The notes under the pieces: generated by a model
Databases searched by the model: none
Seen by the model: the letters and a program-made list of their open reading frames with translations, nothing else
What the model was told of the DNA's origin: nothing
Origin: Neocallimastix lanati (nom. inval.)
Taxonomy: Eukaryota > Neocallimastigomycota > Neocallimastigomycetes > Neocallimastigales > Neocallimastigaceae
Direction of reading: 5' to 3'
NCBI GenBank assembly: GCA_016946835.1
Contig: JACVTC010000095.1
Coordinates: forward strand, 1 to 64,000
Length of the DNA: 64,000 nt
Made by a program: the position numbers and the translations under genes
Shown: piece by piece, positions 10,477-21,970 of the stretch
How the letters are laid out: each line of letters begins with the position of its first letter
How positions within the stretch are numbered: position 1 is the stretch's first letter

Positions 10477-12240
10477 TTATTTCATTTTGTTCTTTGTTGC
10501 ATATTTTTCTGTAGTATTTGGAAATTCATTTTTCATGATAATTTTTCTAGAATTATCTCGGTCTTTAATGTATTCTTCTGTATTTAAATTTATAAAATGG
10601 TCCTCTAAAATTTCTTTCTTAAATTCACTAATTTCTTTGTTATCTTTAGTATTAATTTCATTTTGTTTTTGTTCTATTTCATTTGCACTTTCATTACTAC
10701 TAGAATCTTTATGATTTATAGCATTAACTTGGTAATTATTATTGTTATTATATGTATCTATTTTATTTTCTAATATTTTATTCATATATAATATTATATT
10801 ATTGAAAACTTGGTATAATTGATTTTGCAATTGACATAAATCCTGAGTTTTATGTTTTTCATCCATAAAAGCACCTCTTTCATTATATTGTAATATATAA
10901 GAATTTATATTGTTCAATATATTATTATTATACTCAATGATATTGGATCTTAATTGAATTAATTGATTTAAAAATTTTTTTAATTTATTTTGATTTATTT
11001 CTTGTATATGTCTATTACAATTTGTATTACTTTTCATATTATTATTATATTCTAATATATTATCAAATGAATTTGTTAATTTATTTCTATATATATTTTG
11101 ATTATAATAAATTTTATTATCTTTGATGTCTCCAGAATTTATTGAATTTATGGAATTTTTCATGATATTAGGATTTTCTATATACCTTGCTTTTTCCCTC
11201 AAAATTTTTAAATTTGAAATAATTTTGAAATTTTCAATTTTATTGTCAAAATTAATTTTTGGAATTTTTGCATTAGAAATTTTTAACTTTTCTGATTTAT
11301 TAAAATTTTTACTTTTTATAATGTCCTTCTTTCTTAAGTCCTTATTCTTTCCCTCCTGAGATGCTACTTCCTTTTTCTTAGATATTTCTTTTATACTATT
11401 TTCTTCACTATTCTTATTAGGTCTAATAAAATTGATACCACACGAATTCATTTCAATAGCTTGGTTCTCAACGATAGGAGCAATGATATCAAAGTTTTCA
11501 ACTGAAGTAAAACGACACAACGATCTTAACATCGGATGAATGAAAAGGTAATTATCAGCAATTGATTTAAGTCCTAATAAGAAATCAAAGTAAATATCTT
11601 TATGATCAATAACACAGAAATCTGCTGAGAAAGTATAATTATTAATTGAAACTTTTAGTCGAACCACAATAGCATTCGCAATAGTACTATCCCCAAGAGC
11701 TTCATAAATTCTTCCTCTACATATATTAACTTGTTCATAGGTACCAGGTAGACTATTAATATAAGTAGTACTCACTAGATTCAAATTACTTCCAGAATCT
11801 ATGAGTAATCTTCCTTCGGTATCATCTACCGATGCATTTACGATTCCCAAGTCGTCACTATGAAATTTTGTATTTTTGATCATATCCTGATTATTTTCTT
11901 CTTCCATAATAATAAAAGATTTCATGGCATCCAAAGAGCTAACAAATTTAATTTTTTCTAATTTTAAATTTTTTGTTAATTCAGACCTTAATTTAGGACA
12001 TATATCTAAGATTTGACCAAAAGTAATGTTGCATTTGGTATTGGCTAAATCTTTAATAATTTCATACGGTTCCATATTGGTTAATTTAGCTAGATTTATG
12101 TGACGTTCTGGTTTTGTGTTACCTTCCTGTTCATTAAATTTTAATTTTGTTTCTTCAATGTCCACTTTCTTATTAATTACAGTTCCTTGTGAATTATTAA
12201 TATTTGAATTTTTGAAATTATTTCTATTTTTGTTATTCAA
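10477..12240 (-). pseudogene. Element 2 protease-containing region
   Basis: A 587-residue open frame on the minus strand, very rich in Asn, Lys and Ile. Around residues 130-230 it has a retropepsin-like unit: VNASVDDTEGRLLIDSGSNL, then a second strand with VVRLKVSINNYTFSADFCVID, matching the segment of element 1 pol around ALIDS. Downstream is low-complexity Asn-rich sequence with no enzyme motif. The protease of such elements cuts Gag and Pol. This is part of a broken element, so no function is expected. Confidence 0.7.
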
Positions 12241-12659
12241 CTGGTCTTCACGTAATGATTTGTTAACATAATTATTACTTTCTTTATTAATTTTATTTTT
12301 ATTTTTAATTTCTTCATCTTTGTTTAATTTATTATCATTAATAACATGATTATTATTATTGTTTAAATCTGGAGAAGATTTATTTATTTTAATGCTCTCA
12401 TTAAAGGTAATCGTCTTTAAATTCTTTCTAACTTTAGGTTTTAGTATTTTCCTTTTAGATAAATCAACTTCTTCTTCTACTTCATCTTTTTCTTCTTCAT
12501 CTTTTTGGAAAATATCACTTCTATTAGTTGTATTCGCTTTAGCTTTCCTAATTTCCGTTCCAGCATCTAAAGAAAACTCCTTTCTTTTGGCAGCATCAAC
12601 AAAATATTTCTTCTTCTCAGGAACGTTATTGGAATTTAAGGGAGAACGTTCACTCCCTC

Positions 12660-13235
12660 TTAGTAGTTTAAACGTTCGTTTGAGACATTAGCAGAACCAC
12701 TTGATTCTTCATTTAGCATTCTTTGGTATTTCAAATATTCAAAGTGATTAAATTTTGGACAATTGTATTTCTTGTGACCTTCTTCGTTACAAAAATAGCA
12801 CATCTGTACTCTATATTTACCTTTATTTCCATCATTATTCAAATTATTATTTTTGAAATTATTATCACGTGATTCGTGAGTGACTGGTTTATTATTAAAA
12901 ATTTTGTTATTATGTGAATTAAATTTTTGGTTGTAAGAAGAATTTTCATTAGAGTTAATAGTTCTTTTTCCACATTCATTTTCAACTTCATCAATTAATT
13001 CAGCTGTAGAAAAAGCTTTTGCTAGACTAATTCTTTTTCCTGCAAGTTTAACACCTTTCCATGCTTCTTTCTTGTTAAAAATTGACTTCAAATAATCAGA
13101 AACAGAAATGCATCTACGATCATCTTCATCGAGTTTATTATATAATTCCTTATATTCTTTATTAAATTCCTTTATATTTCCTCTGGTAGATATTGCCATA
13201 TTTTTAAGTTTATCAATGATGTCTTCTGGATCCAT
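12660..13235 (-). pseudogene. Element 2 gag, CCHC part
   Basis: About 190 residues homologous to the later half of element 1 gag (compare RRCISVSDYLKSIFNKKEAW with KRVSVLDYIDALRNNEEAW). The CX2CX4HX4C knuckle CYFCNEEGHKKYNC is near residue 145. It is part of the element 2 remnant; the earlier part of gag is not present before the viral segment starts. Confidence 0.75.
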
Positions 13236-13257
13236 ATATAAGTCATGAAATTTTATT

Positions 13258-13952
13258 ATTTTGAATATTTTATATCTTGTTTATTTTTAATTTTTACTTA
13301 CTTACTTATTAAATTTTATTTTTATTTTTAATTTTATTTTTTAAAAAACAAAAACTAAATCATATATAAAATGTTAGTTATTTCGAATTTATAAATTGAT
13401 AAATTCATAATTTATTTTATGTAATACAAATTTTAATTAGAATTAGTTATTTTTATTTATTAATAATTTAGTCTATTAAACAAAATATTTAAAAAAAAAT
13501 AGTTACACGATAATATTATTATAACTATTTAAGATGAATCCAGTGATTCCTAGTAGTCATTATTTATTATTGGATAAGCAATTATCATTAGATACTATTT
13601 TGGATAATATGTATAATCAAATATGTATCTTTAAAAAATCATAAATTATATAAATCGGGAGATATTAATTTTGAATTAGAATTTAGATTAAGAAATAAAT
13701 ACATCAATATTGATATTAATGATTTTGTTAAATGTATGAGTTGTCAACATCACGAGTATTTATTCAAAGAAAATAAAACGACAAGATACAGAATTATATG
13801 CGAATCAAGCTATCCAGCCAACATAAACGAAGATCAGGATATAAATCTAGAAAAATGAAGAAGAAAATAAAAAAGGAAAAGAAAAGGAAGAAGAAAACAA
13901 AGAAAATAAAAAGATTTCGAAGCTTTATACATATGTCGATACCAATTCAGAA
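13258..13952 (+). pseudogene. Partial second copy of the viral capping-enzyme locus
   Basis: Nearly identical to 52068-52775. It comprises about 280 bp of upstream sequence plus roughly the first 410 bp of the capping-enzyme gene, including the ELEFRLR triphosphatase motif. The copy is bounded by element 2 on the left and by the LTR of element 3 on the right, with CAGAA at 13948-13952 as a possible target sequence. It is a broken viral fossil with a few breaks. It shows that viral DNA occupies two sites about 39 kb apart. Confidence 0.9.
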
Positions 13953-15096
13953 TGTTAAGATTTTGATATAATTTTTAATTTAAATTTAAATAAAATAATA
14001 TGTTTTAATAAAAATATTCACTAAGTCGATATGTCTATATAGTAATATACTATATAGATATATAATAATAATAATAAATATTTAAATGTTTAGTTTAATG
14101 AAAATTTATTTATAATAAACTTTGATAATTAGAATTATCAAATTAATTTGATTTTAAATTTATTGATTTTATTTAATAAAATATCTATAATATATTACTA
14201 TTAAGGTAATTTTACAATAACCTTACAAAGAACATAAAAGATAGATTTTTACATCTTTCTTTTATACTTTGTAAGTTACATAATAATAATATTTAATTAT
14301 AAGATAGTAATAATATAGTAATATAAATAATAATAAAATATAAGGATAAATTTAATTATATTATTAATTTGAATAATTGAATTTAATATAGATATGTTGT
14401 AAACATATATAAAAACGGGGAGAGCGCGTTTCGGAACCGCACGTGAATAGATATAAGCCACATGTTTTTTGAGATGGCGTATTATATATAAATTTTTTTA
14501 TATAAATAAATAATTAAATAATAATTAAATAAATATTTTATTTTATAATAATTTCATAATTTAATATATATTTGATAATAAAAAATAAAAATATAAAAAA
14601 ATAAAAAAATAAAAAAAATAAAAAAATAAAAAAATAAAAAAAATAAAAAAATAAAAAAAATTAAAAATAAAAAAAAAATAAAAAAAATAAAAAAGATTAA
14701 AAAAATAAAATACAAAAAAAATAAAATAAAATATTTTCATTTTTATTTATAAAAATTTATAAAAAAAATAATATAAGCCACATTCCGAAATGAAAATTTA
14801 TGTAAAAATATTTAAAGCCACATTCCGAAACGCACCACCCCCTATAAAAACATAATATAAATAAAATACACGTGACGTCAAATGTATCATTGAAATTAAT
14901 TATTAATATAAACCTTATTTATTAATATTCTCAGAATTATTAGGCCTAAGATAACCCTTTAAATATTAAACAAGAATTTATATTAATTATTAATTATTTA
15001 AATATATATATTATTTATAATTAAATAAATAATATTTTTAATTATTGAAATGTAAATAACTGAAATTGAGATTTCAATTCAGTTATAATTTCAACA
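13953..15096 (-). repeat. Putative 3' LTR of element 3 (LTR family B)
   Basis: In minus orientation it starts TGTTGAAATTATAACTGAA, which resembles the start of the solo LTR at 33353 (TGTTAAGATAATAACTGAA), and both carry an AGGCC block 115-150 bp in. The other end (plus strand TGTTAAGATTTTGATATA) resembles the reverse complement of that solo LTR's end. A hairpin-type repeat lies inside it (14415-14845). Confidence 0.5.
14415..14845. repeat. MITE-like inverted-repeat element
   Basis: Bounded by imperfect inverted arms of about 24 bp. The left arm has GCGCGTTTCGGAA; the right arm, reverse complemented, has GTGCGTTTCGGAA. AAGCCACAT motifs sit inside both ends, and the core is an A-rich low-complexity tract (14580-14735). 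Related sequence occurs at 18127-18205 and 21600-21970. No coding capacity. Confidence 0.5.
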
Positions 15097-15655
15097 ACGC
15101 CCTCCCATAAAAATCGGATTCAAGACGATTTTTGTGTAACGATATGGAGGTCTAAATTTTTATTAAAAAAATTTTGAAATTTCATAAAAAAAATTTTTTA
15201 ATTTCAAAGGAAGAAGGTCACTTGAGTCCTTTTAAATTTTTATAAAAAACCCCATTTCAAGTGACCATTTCATTGAAATTTTGAAATTTCTAAAATTTAG
15301 TAAAATTAAAATTTAGTTAATAAAATTGATGGTTGTGAATATAATGGTACCATTTTTGAATGAATTTGATTTAGAATTTTTGAAATTGAAATTTTGAAAT
15401 TTAATTTCAATTAACTTCTTAATTTGTTGCATTAAATTTTAAAAAAAATGAAAATTATAATAATTTATAAAATTTTGATTATGTCGAATTATAAATTGAT
15501 TGTTAATAGTGTAATATAGCTATATTTTTTGAATTTTTGAATTTTGAAATTTTGAAATTGAAATTTCATTTTAGAAATATTGAAAAATTAAAATTAACTA
15601 AAAAAATAGATAATAATAAAGTAAAAGTTAAATTAATAATAAAAAATAAATTTTC

Positions 15656-15701
<46 letters not shown>

Positions 15702-15718
15702 ATTTTTTTTTTTTTAAT

Positions 15719-16662
15719 TTAATTATATGCAATCGAAGTAAATTTCCTTCCATTCTTTAAATATAATAAATAAATCTCTTGATTTCTTGGGTTATTTTCA
15801 ACTTCTTCTGAAGGAACCCAATCATATGAATTTTTATATTTATACCTTACACGATATTCATAACATTTTTTCTTATAATTGGTCCTAAATCCTGCTATTT
15901 CTATAATATCCTTAATAGATTCATTATGAGATCTTCTTTTTCTATATTCTGGAGGAGTAGGAATGAAAGGCTCGAGCTTGGATATATGGAATATTGGATG
16001 GTGTTTAGGGAAAGGAGATCTTTTTAAATCTATTTTATAATTATTATTATCTAAAGTTTCAAGTACTTTATAAGGTCCGTACTTACAAGGTGATAATTTA
16101 GAATAATCTTCGATATTAAGAGAAGGAGGAGTTTGAACCCATACTAAGTCACCTTCTTTAAAAACAGGAGGTTCTAATCTTTTCTTATCAGCATGCCTTT
16201 TATATAATTCTTTGGAACGTAGTAAGACGTCTTTAATGTGATTAAAACTAGTATTTACATTTTTTATATATTTAAAATTAGTATCCATTTGAGGTAATAA
16301 AAAGAATTCGTCCATGGAAGGATGGAACCCATAATTTATAAAGAAAGGAGTTTCCTTAGTAGATTCGTTAACCGAATTATTATATGCAAATTCTACAAGG
16401 TAGATCCAATCTATCCAGTCATCATGATAATAAGCTCTTGAATAAGCCCTAAGATATTGTTCAATAAAAGAGTTACACCTTTCAACTTGTCCGATGGTTT
16501 CATGATGATCTGTGGTAGCTATATTATTTTTAATTTTTAATAAGTGCATAAATTCATTCCAAAGAGCACTTGTAAATTGTGATCCTCTGTCTGTATAAAT
16601 ATCTTGAGGTAAACCATGTAGTTTAAAGATATTATTCATAAAAGCCTTAGCAGTTTGATTGA
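15719..16662 (-). pseudogene. Element 3 integrase region with chromodomain-like tail
   Basis: About 310 residues. First comes the later part of the integrase core (LPQDIYTDRGSQFTSALW, with the Asp; HHETIGQVERCNSFIEQYLR, with the catalytic Glu region). Next is the gypsy GPY-type segment (DLVWVQTPP; CKYGPYKVLETL; HHPIFHISKLEPFIP). Last is a chromodomain-like tail (YEYRVRYKYKNSYDWVPSEE). Such tails steer chromoviral integration to marked chromatin. It resembles the integrase of element 4 (HHETVGQVERNNAYVE). A fragment of a fossil element. Confidence 0.85.
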
Positions 16663-17235
16663 ATATAAATCAAATACCAATTTTTTTTTATTATTTAATA
16701 TGGATAGATCTTTACAGTAACAACCCTAAGTTATAAATAAAAAAGATTACAATTATATTTTTTTACTATATGAAAACTATCATATTGAATTTAATATCTT
16801 CCAATAATATATATTTTTTTTAAAACAATTATTCATATTATGAAAATACTTTATCATATTACATATATAAATATCTTTATAATTTTCATTGTAATAAAGA
16901 TATTGATATTTTATTACTAAAATATAATAATTATTAAAATATTTATTAAATGAACATTCTGAATCAATATTAAAAATTATTATTTTAAACATTAAATATA
17001 TTGTATATTAAAATAATTATTTTCTTTAAATTGATTGTCTGTTATTTGTGTTATGGGTCTTATATATAATTATTATTCCATTATTACTTATAATTATTAT
17101 TGGATTTAATAATAATTAATAATAATTTATCAATTATTTTGTAATTATTTATTTTTATATATAGTGGATTCTATATTATTTATTTAAATATAATTATTAA
17201 AGTTATAATATAAAATAATTGTAATACCAAGGAAA
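16663..17235. other. A+T-rich spacer
   Basis: No gene supported. A 70-codon minus frame at 16780-16992 is Ile/Tyr/Asn-rich and matches no family I know; it is more likely chance in A+T-rich DNA. Confidence 0.5.
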
Positions 17236-18052
17236 TTAAAATATATAAAAATAAATATAAAGATATAATAAAAATACAAATAAATAAAATACATTTATTT
17301 TTATTTTATATTTTAATATAAATTTAATGACATAAGAAATACATAAACTTATAAATATAGCAATAATAAATTTTAATAAATTTATAAAACCGAAAAAGAA
17401 ATCACTATCTGAAGGACCTTCAGGTGGCATTCCACAATAATTCTCTACTTTCCAAGTTTTTAAATCTGTTATTAATCCACAATGTTTTGATCCACAATCT
17501 TTATCTTTTTTACATATATCACCTATTGCCTTATCTAAAAATTAAAAGATTAATATAAATATCAGCACAAAATTCAGTTGGATTTTCTTCATTAAAAATG
17601 CAAAATCCATCCATACATTTATTAGTTAAACATTGTGAATCAGAAGTACATTTATAAGAGATAATAATATCATGTCCACCAGATATATTATATAATAATT
17701 CGGTTGATTTTAATTGATCATATCTATAAGATTCGCTAATATATCTTTTTACATTATCATTTTCATCTGGAATTTCGACAAAATGAGGTAAAGCCTCACG
17801 GTTTACTTCAACACAAATATTATTTTTACAATAATAACTAAGATTAACATTATTTTTAATTTTTAATACTTCTTTTTTCTTTAAAGTTTTATTTTTGTCA
17901 AAAGTATATATAAAATTTTTACACCTTTCATAATCAGTAATATTATCATAAGTATAATAAATTTTATTATTTAATTTATAAGAATATGTAATTCTAATAT
18001 TAATAATAAAAATTAATATTATTAATATATAATATTTTAAATGTTTATACAT
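17236..18052 (-). pseudogene. Secreted cysteine-rich membrane-anchored protein, frameshifted
   Basis: Minus-strand gene starting at the ATG at 18052. It encodes an N-terminal signal peptide (hydrophobic run ending near NIRITYSY). A lumenal or outer region follows with cysteine pairs. After residue 135 there is an EB-module-like block (CTSDSQCLTNKCMDGFC), then ICKKDKDCGSKHCG. A C-terminal transmembrane helix follows the motif CGMPPEGPSDSD. The two halves lie in different frames: the first stays open to 17531 and the second resumes at about DKAIGDICKK, so one frameshift (or an assembly error in A/T-rich sequence) lies near 17535-17545. From memory such proteins form a large lineage-specific family in anaerobic fungi; their function is unknown. 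There is no neighbour in operon-like arrangement. Confidence 0.6.
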
Positions 18053-18126
18053 TGTATTTTTATAATTTTAGAACTAAAAAAATATATATATTTATTTATT
18101 TAAAAAATATTATGTTTTTGAAAATA

Positions 18127-18205
18127 AGGGGGTGTGTCATTTCGAAAATTTTTATTACATAAATTTGTATTTTGTTGTAGTGCATTTCGGAAAACATGGC
18201 GTATT
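18127..18205 (+). repeat. Dispersed repeat copy (CATTTCGAAAATTTTT family)
   Basis: This stretch begins GGGGGTGTGTCATTTCGAAAA and closely matches the reverse complement of 21890-21970. It ends with GTGCATTTCGGAAAACATGGCG, reminiscent of the arms of 14415-14845. The rest of 18053-18450 is A+T-rich with TAAA-type microsatellite sequence and no gene. Confidence 0.5.
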
Positions 18206-18450
18206 ATAATGTAATAAATAAATAAATGAATAAATAAATTATAAATGAATAAATAAATTTTTAAATAATAATAAAAATAATTAAGACAAATGTTTATTAT
18301 GACTAAATAAATTTTTTTAGAAAATTAAATAAAAATATATATATAAATATATAATTACTACATATATAAAATAATTATATTTTTTTTATTTTATTTTAAA
18401 TATTATTAATTATTATTAATACATTAATACCTTGTTTATATTATCAACAG

Positions 18451-18961
18451 AAAATACAGATTGAATAAAATAAAATAAAATGAAATAAAATAAAATAAAA
18501 TAAATAGTAGAAACATAAATATAAGTACAGATTGAATAAAATAAAATAAAATAAAATAAAATAAAATAAAATAAAATAAAATAAAATAAAATAAAATAAA
18601 ATAAAATAAAATAAAATAAAATAAAATAAAATAAAATAAAATAAAATAAAATAAAATAAAATAAAATAAAATAAAATAAAATAAAATAAAATAAAATAAA
18701 ATAAAATAAAATAAATAGTAGAAACATAAATATAAGTACAGATTGAATAAAATAAAATAAAATAAAATAAAATAAAATAAAATAAAATAAAATAAAATAA
18801 AATAAAATAAAATAAAATAAAATAAATAGTAGAAACATAAATATAAGTACAGATTGAATAAAATAAAATAAAATAAAATAAAATAAAATAAAATAAAATA
18901 AAATAAAATAAAATAAAATAAAATAAAATAAAATAAAATAAAATAAAATAAAATAAAATAA
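18451..18961 (-). repeat. TAAAA/TTTTA pentanucleotide satellite with embedded spacer
   Basis: Blocks of (AAAAT)n are interrupted at about 18506, 18716 and 18831 by a near-identical 36-bp spacer (AGTAGAAACATAAATATAAG then TACAGATTGAAT), with a partial spacer at the left edge. The same satellite occurs in opposite orientation at 59384-60509. Long Phe/Ile/Leu/Tyr open frames across it are artefacts. Confidence 0.95.
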
Positions 18962-19388
18962 AAAAAAATATAATAATTATTTTATATATATAGGAATCTT
19001 ATATATTTTAATTTTTTTTCATTTATTTTTCTAAAAAAAAAAAATTTAGTTATAATAACGTTTGTCTTTTAATTATTATATTTTATTATAGTAAATAAAA
19101 AAATTTAAATGAAAAGTAAATAATTTTAATTATTTATAATTCATATTTTCATAAACGATATATATATATATTAATTTAAATGATATAAGAATTAAAAATT
19201 AAAACAATAAGAGTTGAATAATTGATCCTATTAAAATAATTAATTATTTGCATAGTAATATTTATAATGTTTGATCAATATGAATCAATTATTATTAAAA
19301 TATAATAATAACAGTTATAATTTTAATAAAATAATAAAAATCTTTTATTGAATTTAATATTTTTAATAACATAATTAATTATGAAAAG

Positions 19389-19525
19389 TATATTGATATT
19401 AATAAAATTTATAATAATATAATATTGATATTGATATTAATAAAATTTATAATTATATAATAATGATATTGATATTAATAAAATTTATAATTATATAATA
19501 TTGATATTGATATTAATAAAATTTT
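19389..19525. repeat. Tandem repeat, about 38-bp unit, four copies
   Basis: Each unit contains TTGATATTAATAAAATTTATA. It lies in an otherwise gene-free A+T-rich stretch (18962-19747). A separate direct repeat, with core TTTTTCTAGCATTTTTTTAA, occurs at about 19635 and 19718. Confidence 0.75.
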
Positions 19526-19747
19526 AACTAGTATCAAATAAATCGGTTTTAGTTATAAATTACATAATAAAAATAACTAAAAGATAATTTCTATTAAGAT
19601 TATTAAATAAACACAATAGGTAAATAAAGTTGTATTTTTCTAGCATTTTTTTAAATTAAGATTATTTAATTATTATTTAAACGATTATAAATATAAATTT
19701 AATAAATAAATTTTTATTTTTCTAGCATTTTTTTAAATTAAGATTAT

Positions 19748-21183
19748 TTATTTTAAATTAATATTTATATCGTTTAAATCAATTAAACATTCTTTCCATA
19801 ATTTAATTAATTCATTTCTGTTGCATCCATTATAAAATAAATTTATTTCCTTACTTTTGTAATTTTCAATTAACATTTTAATTTCATCAGTTGCACTAAA
19901 TATTTTTTGCTTTTTTTTCCAATTTCCTTTAGTTCTCCTTTGATAATCATTATAAGATAAGTTTTCTTCTTCTTTTAATATATATATTAATTTATAAAAT
20001 AAAGGTTTATTTGGAAATATATTATTTAAGTAGCTATTATAAGATTCTGATGCATTGTTTGTTAAATGCTCTATATTTTCATAATAATTCCAATTATTAA
20101 CATTATACTTAAGTAAATAATTTTTATTAAAATATTCTAAAAATTGTAGAAAATTATTATACTGTTTTTTTGACAAATTCTTTTTATTATAATATAAATA
20201 TCAAATATAAAGTTAGGGTTTATAAACGGTAAGTTCGAAATAGCTTTATAATAAATATATACATCATTATTATTCTTCACTTCATGATAACATAATATAT
20301 TTTTTTGTTTTTCTAATGATCTTTTGTAATGCCAAACACAATATTTAATATTTATATTGGGAAAAACTTTTTTTGCGGCATTAGATATACCTTGTTCAAA
20401 ATCACAATGAAAATTAATTGTAGTAATTAATGTATTACTCCTAAATTTATTTGCATTTTTTTTTATTTCTTTAAATAATGTTTCATATGTAGATTGTTTT
20501 TTATTTTTTAATATAGAAATGGAAGTAGTGTAAAACATATTAAATTCCCCAACATAAGTTCTTGTTATAAATAACTGATAACTAAATTTCGGTGCTGCAT
20601 AAAATGTACCGTCCTCAAATATATTTTTATGATAATTCGAAAATAAATATGCTTGGAATGGTGATTGAAAGATTATTAGATCAGTATTTTTAAATATCAT
20701 AAAATTTTAATTTCTTTTAATTTTATAATATTCTGATTCAATGGGAATATCATCAAAAATTTTTATGTTTGGAGGAAATTGTTTATTTATATTTCTTATT
20801 ATTTGGGATCTAATTGTATTATATTCGGGACATATAAGTCCCATTTCTTGAGAAACGGCATTAAATATATGTTTAGGTTTTATATCCATAGGAATTGAAT
20901 TTTTCTTAATTTCTTCCTTAATTTTATGCTTTGCTACTGATATAGACACATCAATTTCTTTTTCGAGATGGTTATGTAAACTTTCATATTTTAAAACCTC
21001 CTTTTTATCATTTAAAATAATTAAAGATTAACATTTATTTAAAGTCTTATATTCAGTGCATCTATAAATTTTTGATTTATCTTTCCTTTGAAATGAAAAA
21101 TTAAATTTGTGTTTTTTATTAATAATAATTTGTTCATTTCCTCGATTTGTTTCACTTATTTCAATTTCTATATTGTCTTCCAT
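19748..21183 (-). pseudogene. FLYWCH/MULE-type transposase, decayed
   Basis: Minus-strand DNA transposon gene. An N-terminal FLYWCH zinc-finger-like segment starts at the ATG at 21183 (FSFQRKDKSKIYRCTEYK, then LHNHLEKE). The MULE transposase domain follows with DGTFYAAPKFSYQLF (first Asp), HCDFEQGISNAAKKVFP (second Asp) and CVWHYKRSLEKQ. The likely catalytic Glu is in TNNASESYNSYLN. The protein would cut and paste its own element. It is interrupted by in-frame TAA codons at 21028-21030 and 20707-20709 and a frameshift near 20165, so it is inactive unless these are assembly errors. I could not identify terminal inverted repeats, so the element ends are unknown. Confidence 0.85.
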
Positions 21184-21339
21184 TAATAATTAAAACTTTT
21201 CAATAAAATATTTTAATAAATATACTTTTAAATGCTTTGAAACTTTTTTTTTTTTTAATATTTAAAATAATAAACCTTTTTTTAATTAATTATATAATTA
21301 TTTAATTATTTATTATTTCTTTTATTTACTATTTTATTT

Positions 21340-21585
21340 ATTTATTTTTATTTTTATTTTCTATTTTTATTTTATTTTATTTTTTTTATTTTTTAATGCT
21401 TAAAAAATAAATTTTTATTTATTTTTATTTTATTTTTTAAGCATCAAAAAATAAAATGTTTATTTATTTTTATTTTATTTTTCAATGTTTAAAAAAAAGT
21501 TTTCTTATTTCTTATTTTTATTTTATTTTTTAAGCATTAAAAATAAAATGTTCATTTATTTTTTATTTTATTTTTAATGTTAAAT
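21340..21585. repeat. Tandem repeat, about 60-70 bp unit
   Basis: Three to four imperfect units, each with AATGCTTAAAAAATAAA or AAGCATTAAAAATAAAATG followed by TTTATTTTTATTTTATTTTT. AATGCTT and AAGCATT alternate, so units can pair as hairpins. It lies upstream of the MULE transposase start. Confidence 0.65.
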
Positions 21586-21599
21586 AGAAATACCTAACC

Positions 21600-21970
21600 T
21601 AATTATTATTTATTGAAGTGTTGTATTTCGCCAAAAGTTGAATTTCGTCCAGTTGAATTTCGCCAAATTCTTGGTGGCTTATAAAATTTCGTCATAAAAT
21701 ATCACCACATTTATTATTCACGCCATATTATGAATATATGGCTTTTTAAAAATTGTAGAAAAAAGCCACAAAAATATGATACAATTAGATATACGCCCCA
21801 CGTAAGATTACGTGTTTGAAAATTTTTGAGAATTGTAATTTTATTTATTTAATTAATTAATTATTATTCATTAAATTTTTAATAAAATTAAGTGGCTTAA
21901 AATTAAAAATATTTAAGCCATATAACAAAATACAAATTTTTGTAGTAAAAATTTTCGAAATGCTCCCCTG
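21600..21970. repeat. Dispersed inverted-repeat family copy
   Basis: A region with TTTCGCC/TTTCGTC motifs at the left end, GCCACA and ACGCCCCACGTAA inside, and ATTTTCGAAATGCTCCCC at the right end. The right 80 bp, reverse complemented, matches 18127-18205. It has no coding capacity. The rest of 21184-22461 is A+T-rich with no gene seen. Confidence 0.45.

Larger units (their letters stand above)
9746..13257 (-). mobile_element. Ty3/gypsy remnant (element 2)
   Basis: Minus-strand gypsy remnant related to element 1. Parts seen, in transcription order, are the later half of gag with a CCHC knuckle, a Lys/Asn-rich region with a retropepsin motif (LIDSGSNLNLV), an integrase C-terminal segment near 10.5-10.28 kb, a purine tract (minus strand AAGGTGGGACGAA, about 10267-10280) and a putative 3' LTR at 9746-10266. 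I do not see reverse transcriptase, RNase H, the integrase core or a 5' LTR, so it is an incomplete, broken copy. At its gag end it abuts a copy of a viral locus (13258 onward). It is older than element 1, judging by divergence of the shared parts. Confidence 0.75.
13953..16662 (-). mobile_element. Ty3/gypsy remnant (element 3) with integrase and LTR
   Basis: Minus-strand remnant made of an integrase region (15719-16662), about 620 bp of A+T-rich sequence including a 40-nt homopolymer, a purine tract (TGGGAGGGCGT, minus strand of about 15097-15108) and a putative 3' LTR at 13953-15096. The purine tract is close to that of element 4 (GGGAGAGG). Protease, reverse transcriptase and the 5' LTR are not seen. 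It is inserted into the stray viral capping-enzyme copy. A fossil, broken and incomplete. Confidence 0.65.

Noticed and set aside
15537-15722. 61-codon plus frame ending in poly-Phe
   Set aside because: It runs through a poly(T) tract next to the element 3 integrase; an artefact.
16780-16992. 70-codon minus-strand frame
   Set aside because: Low-complexity Ile/Tyr/Asn composition with no recognisable family; expected by chance at this A+T content.
18451-18961. Array of repeats with regular spacers, CRISPR-like at first sight
   Set aside because: The spacer is the constant part and the repeat is a pentanucleotide run. There are no cas genes and the genome is eukaryotic.
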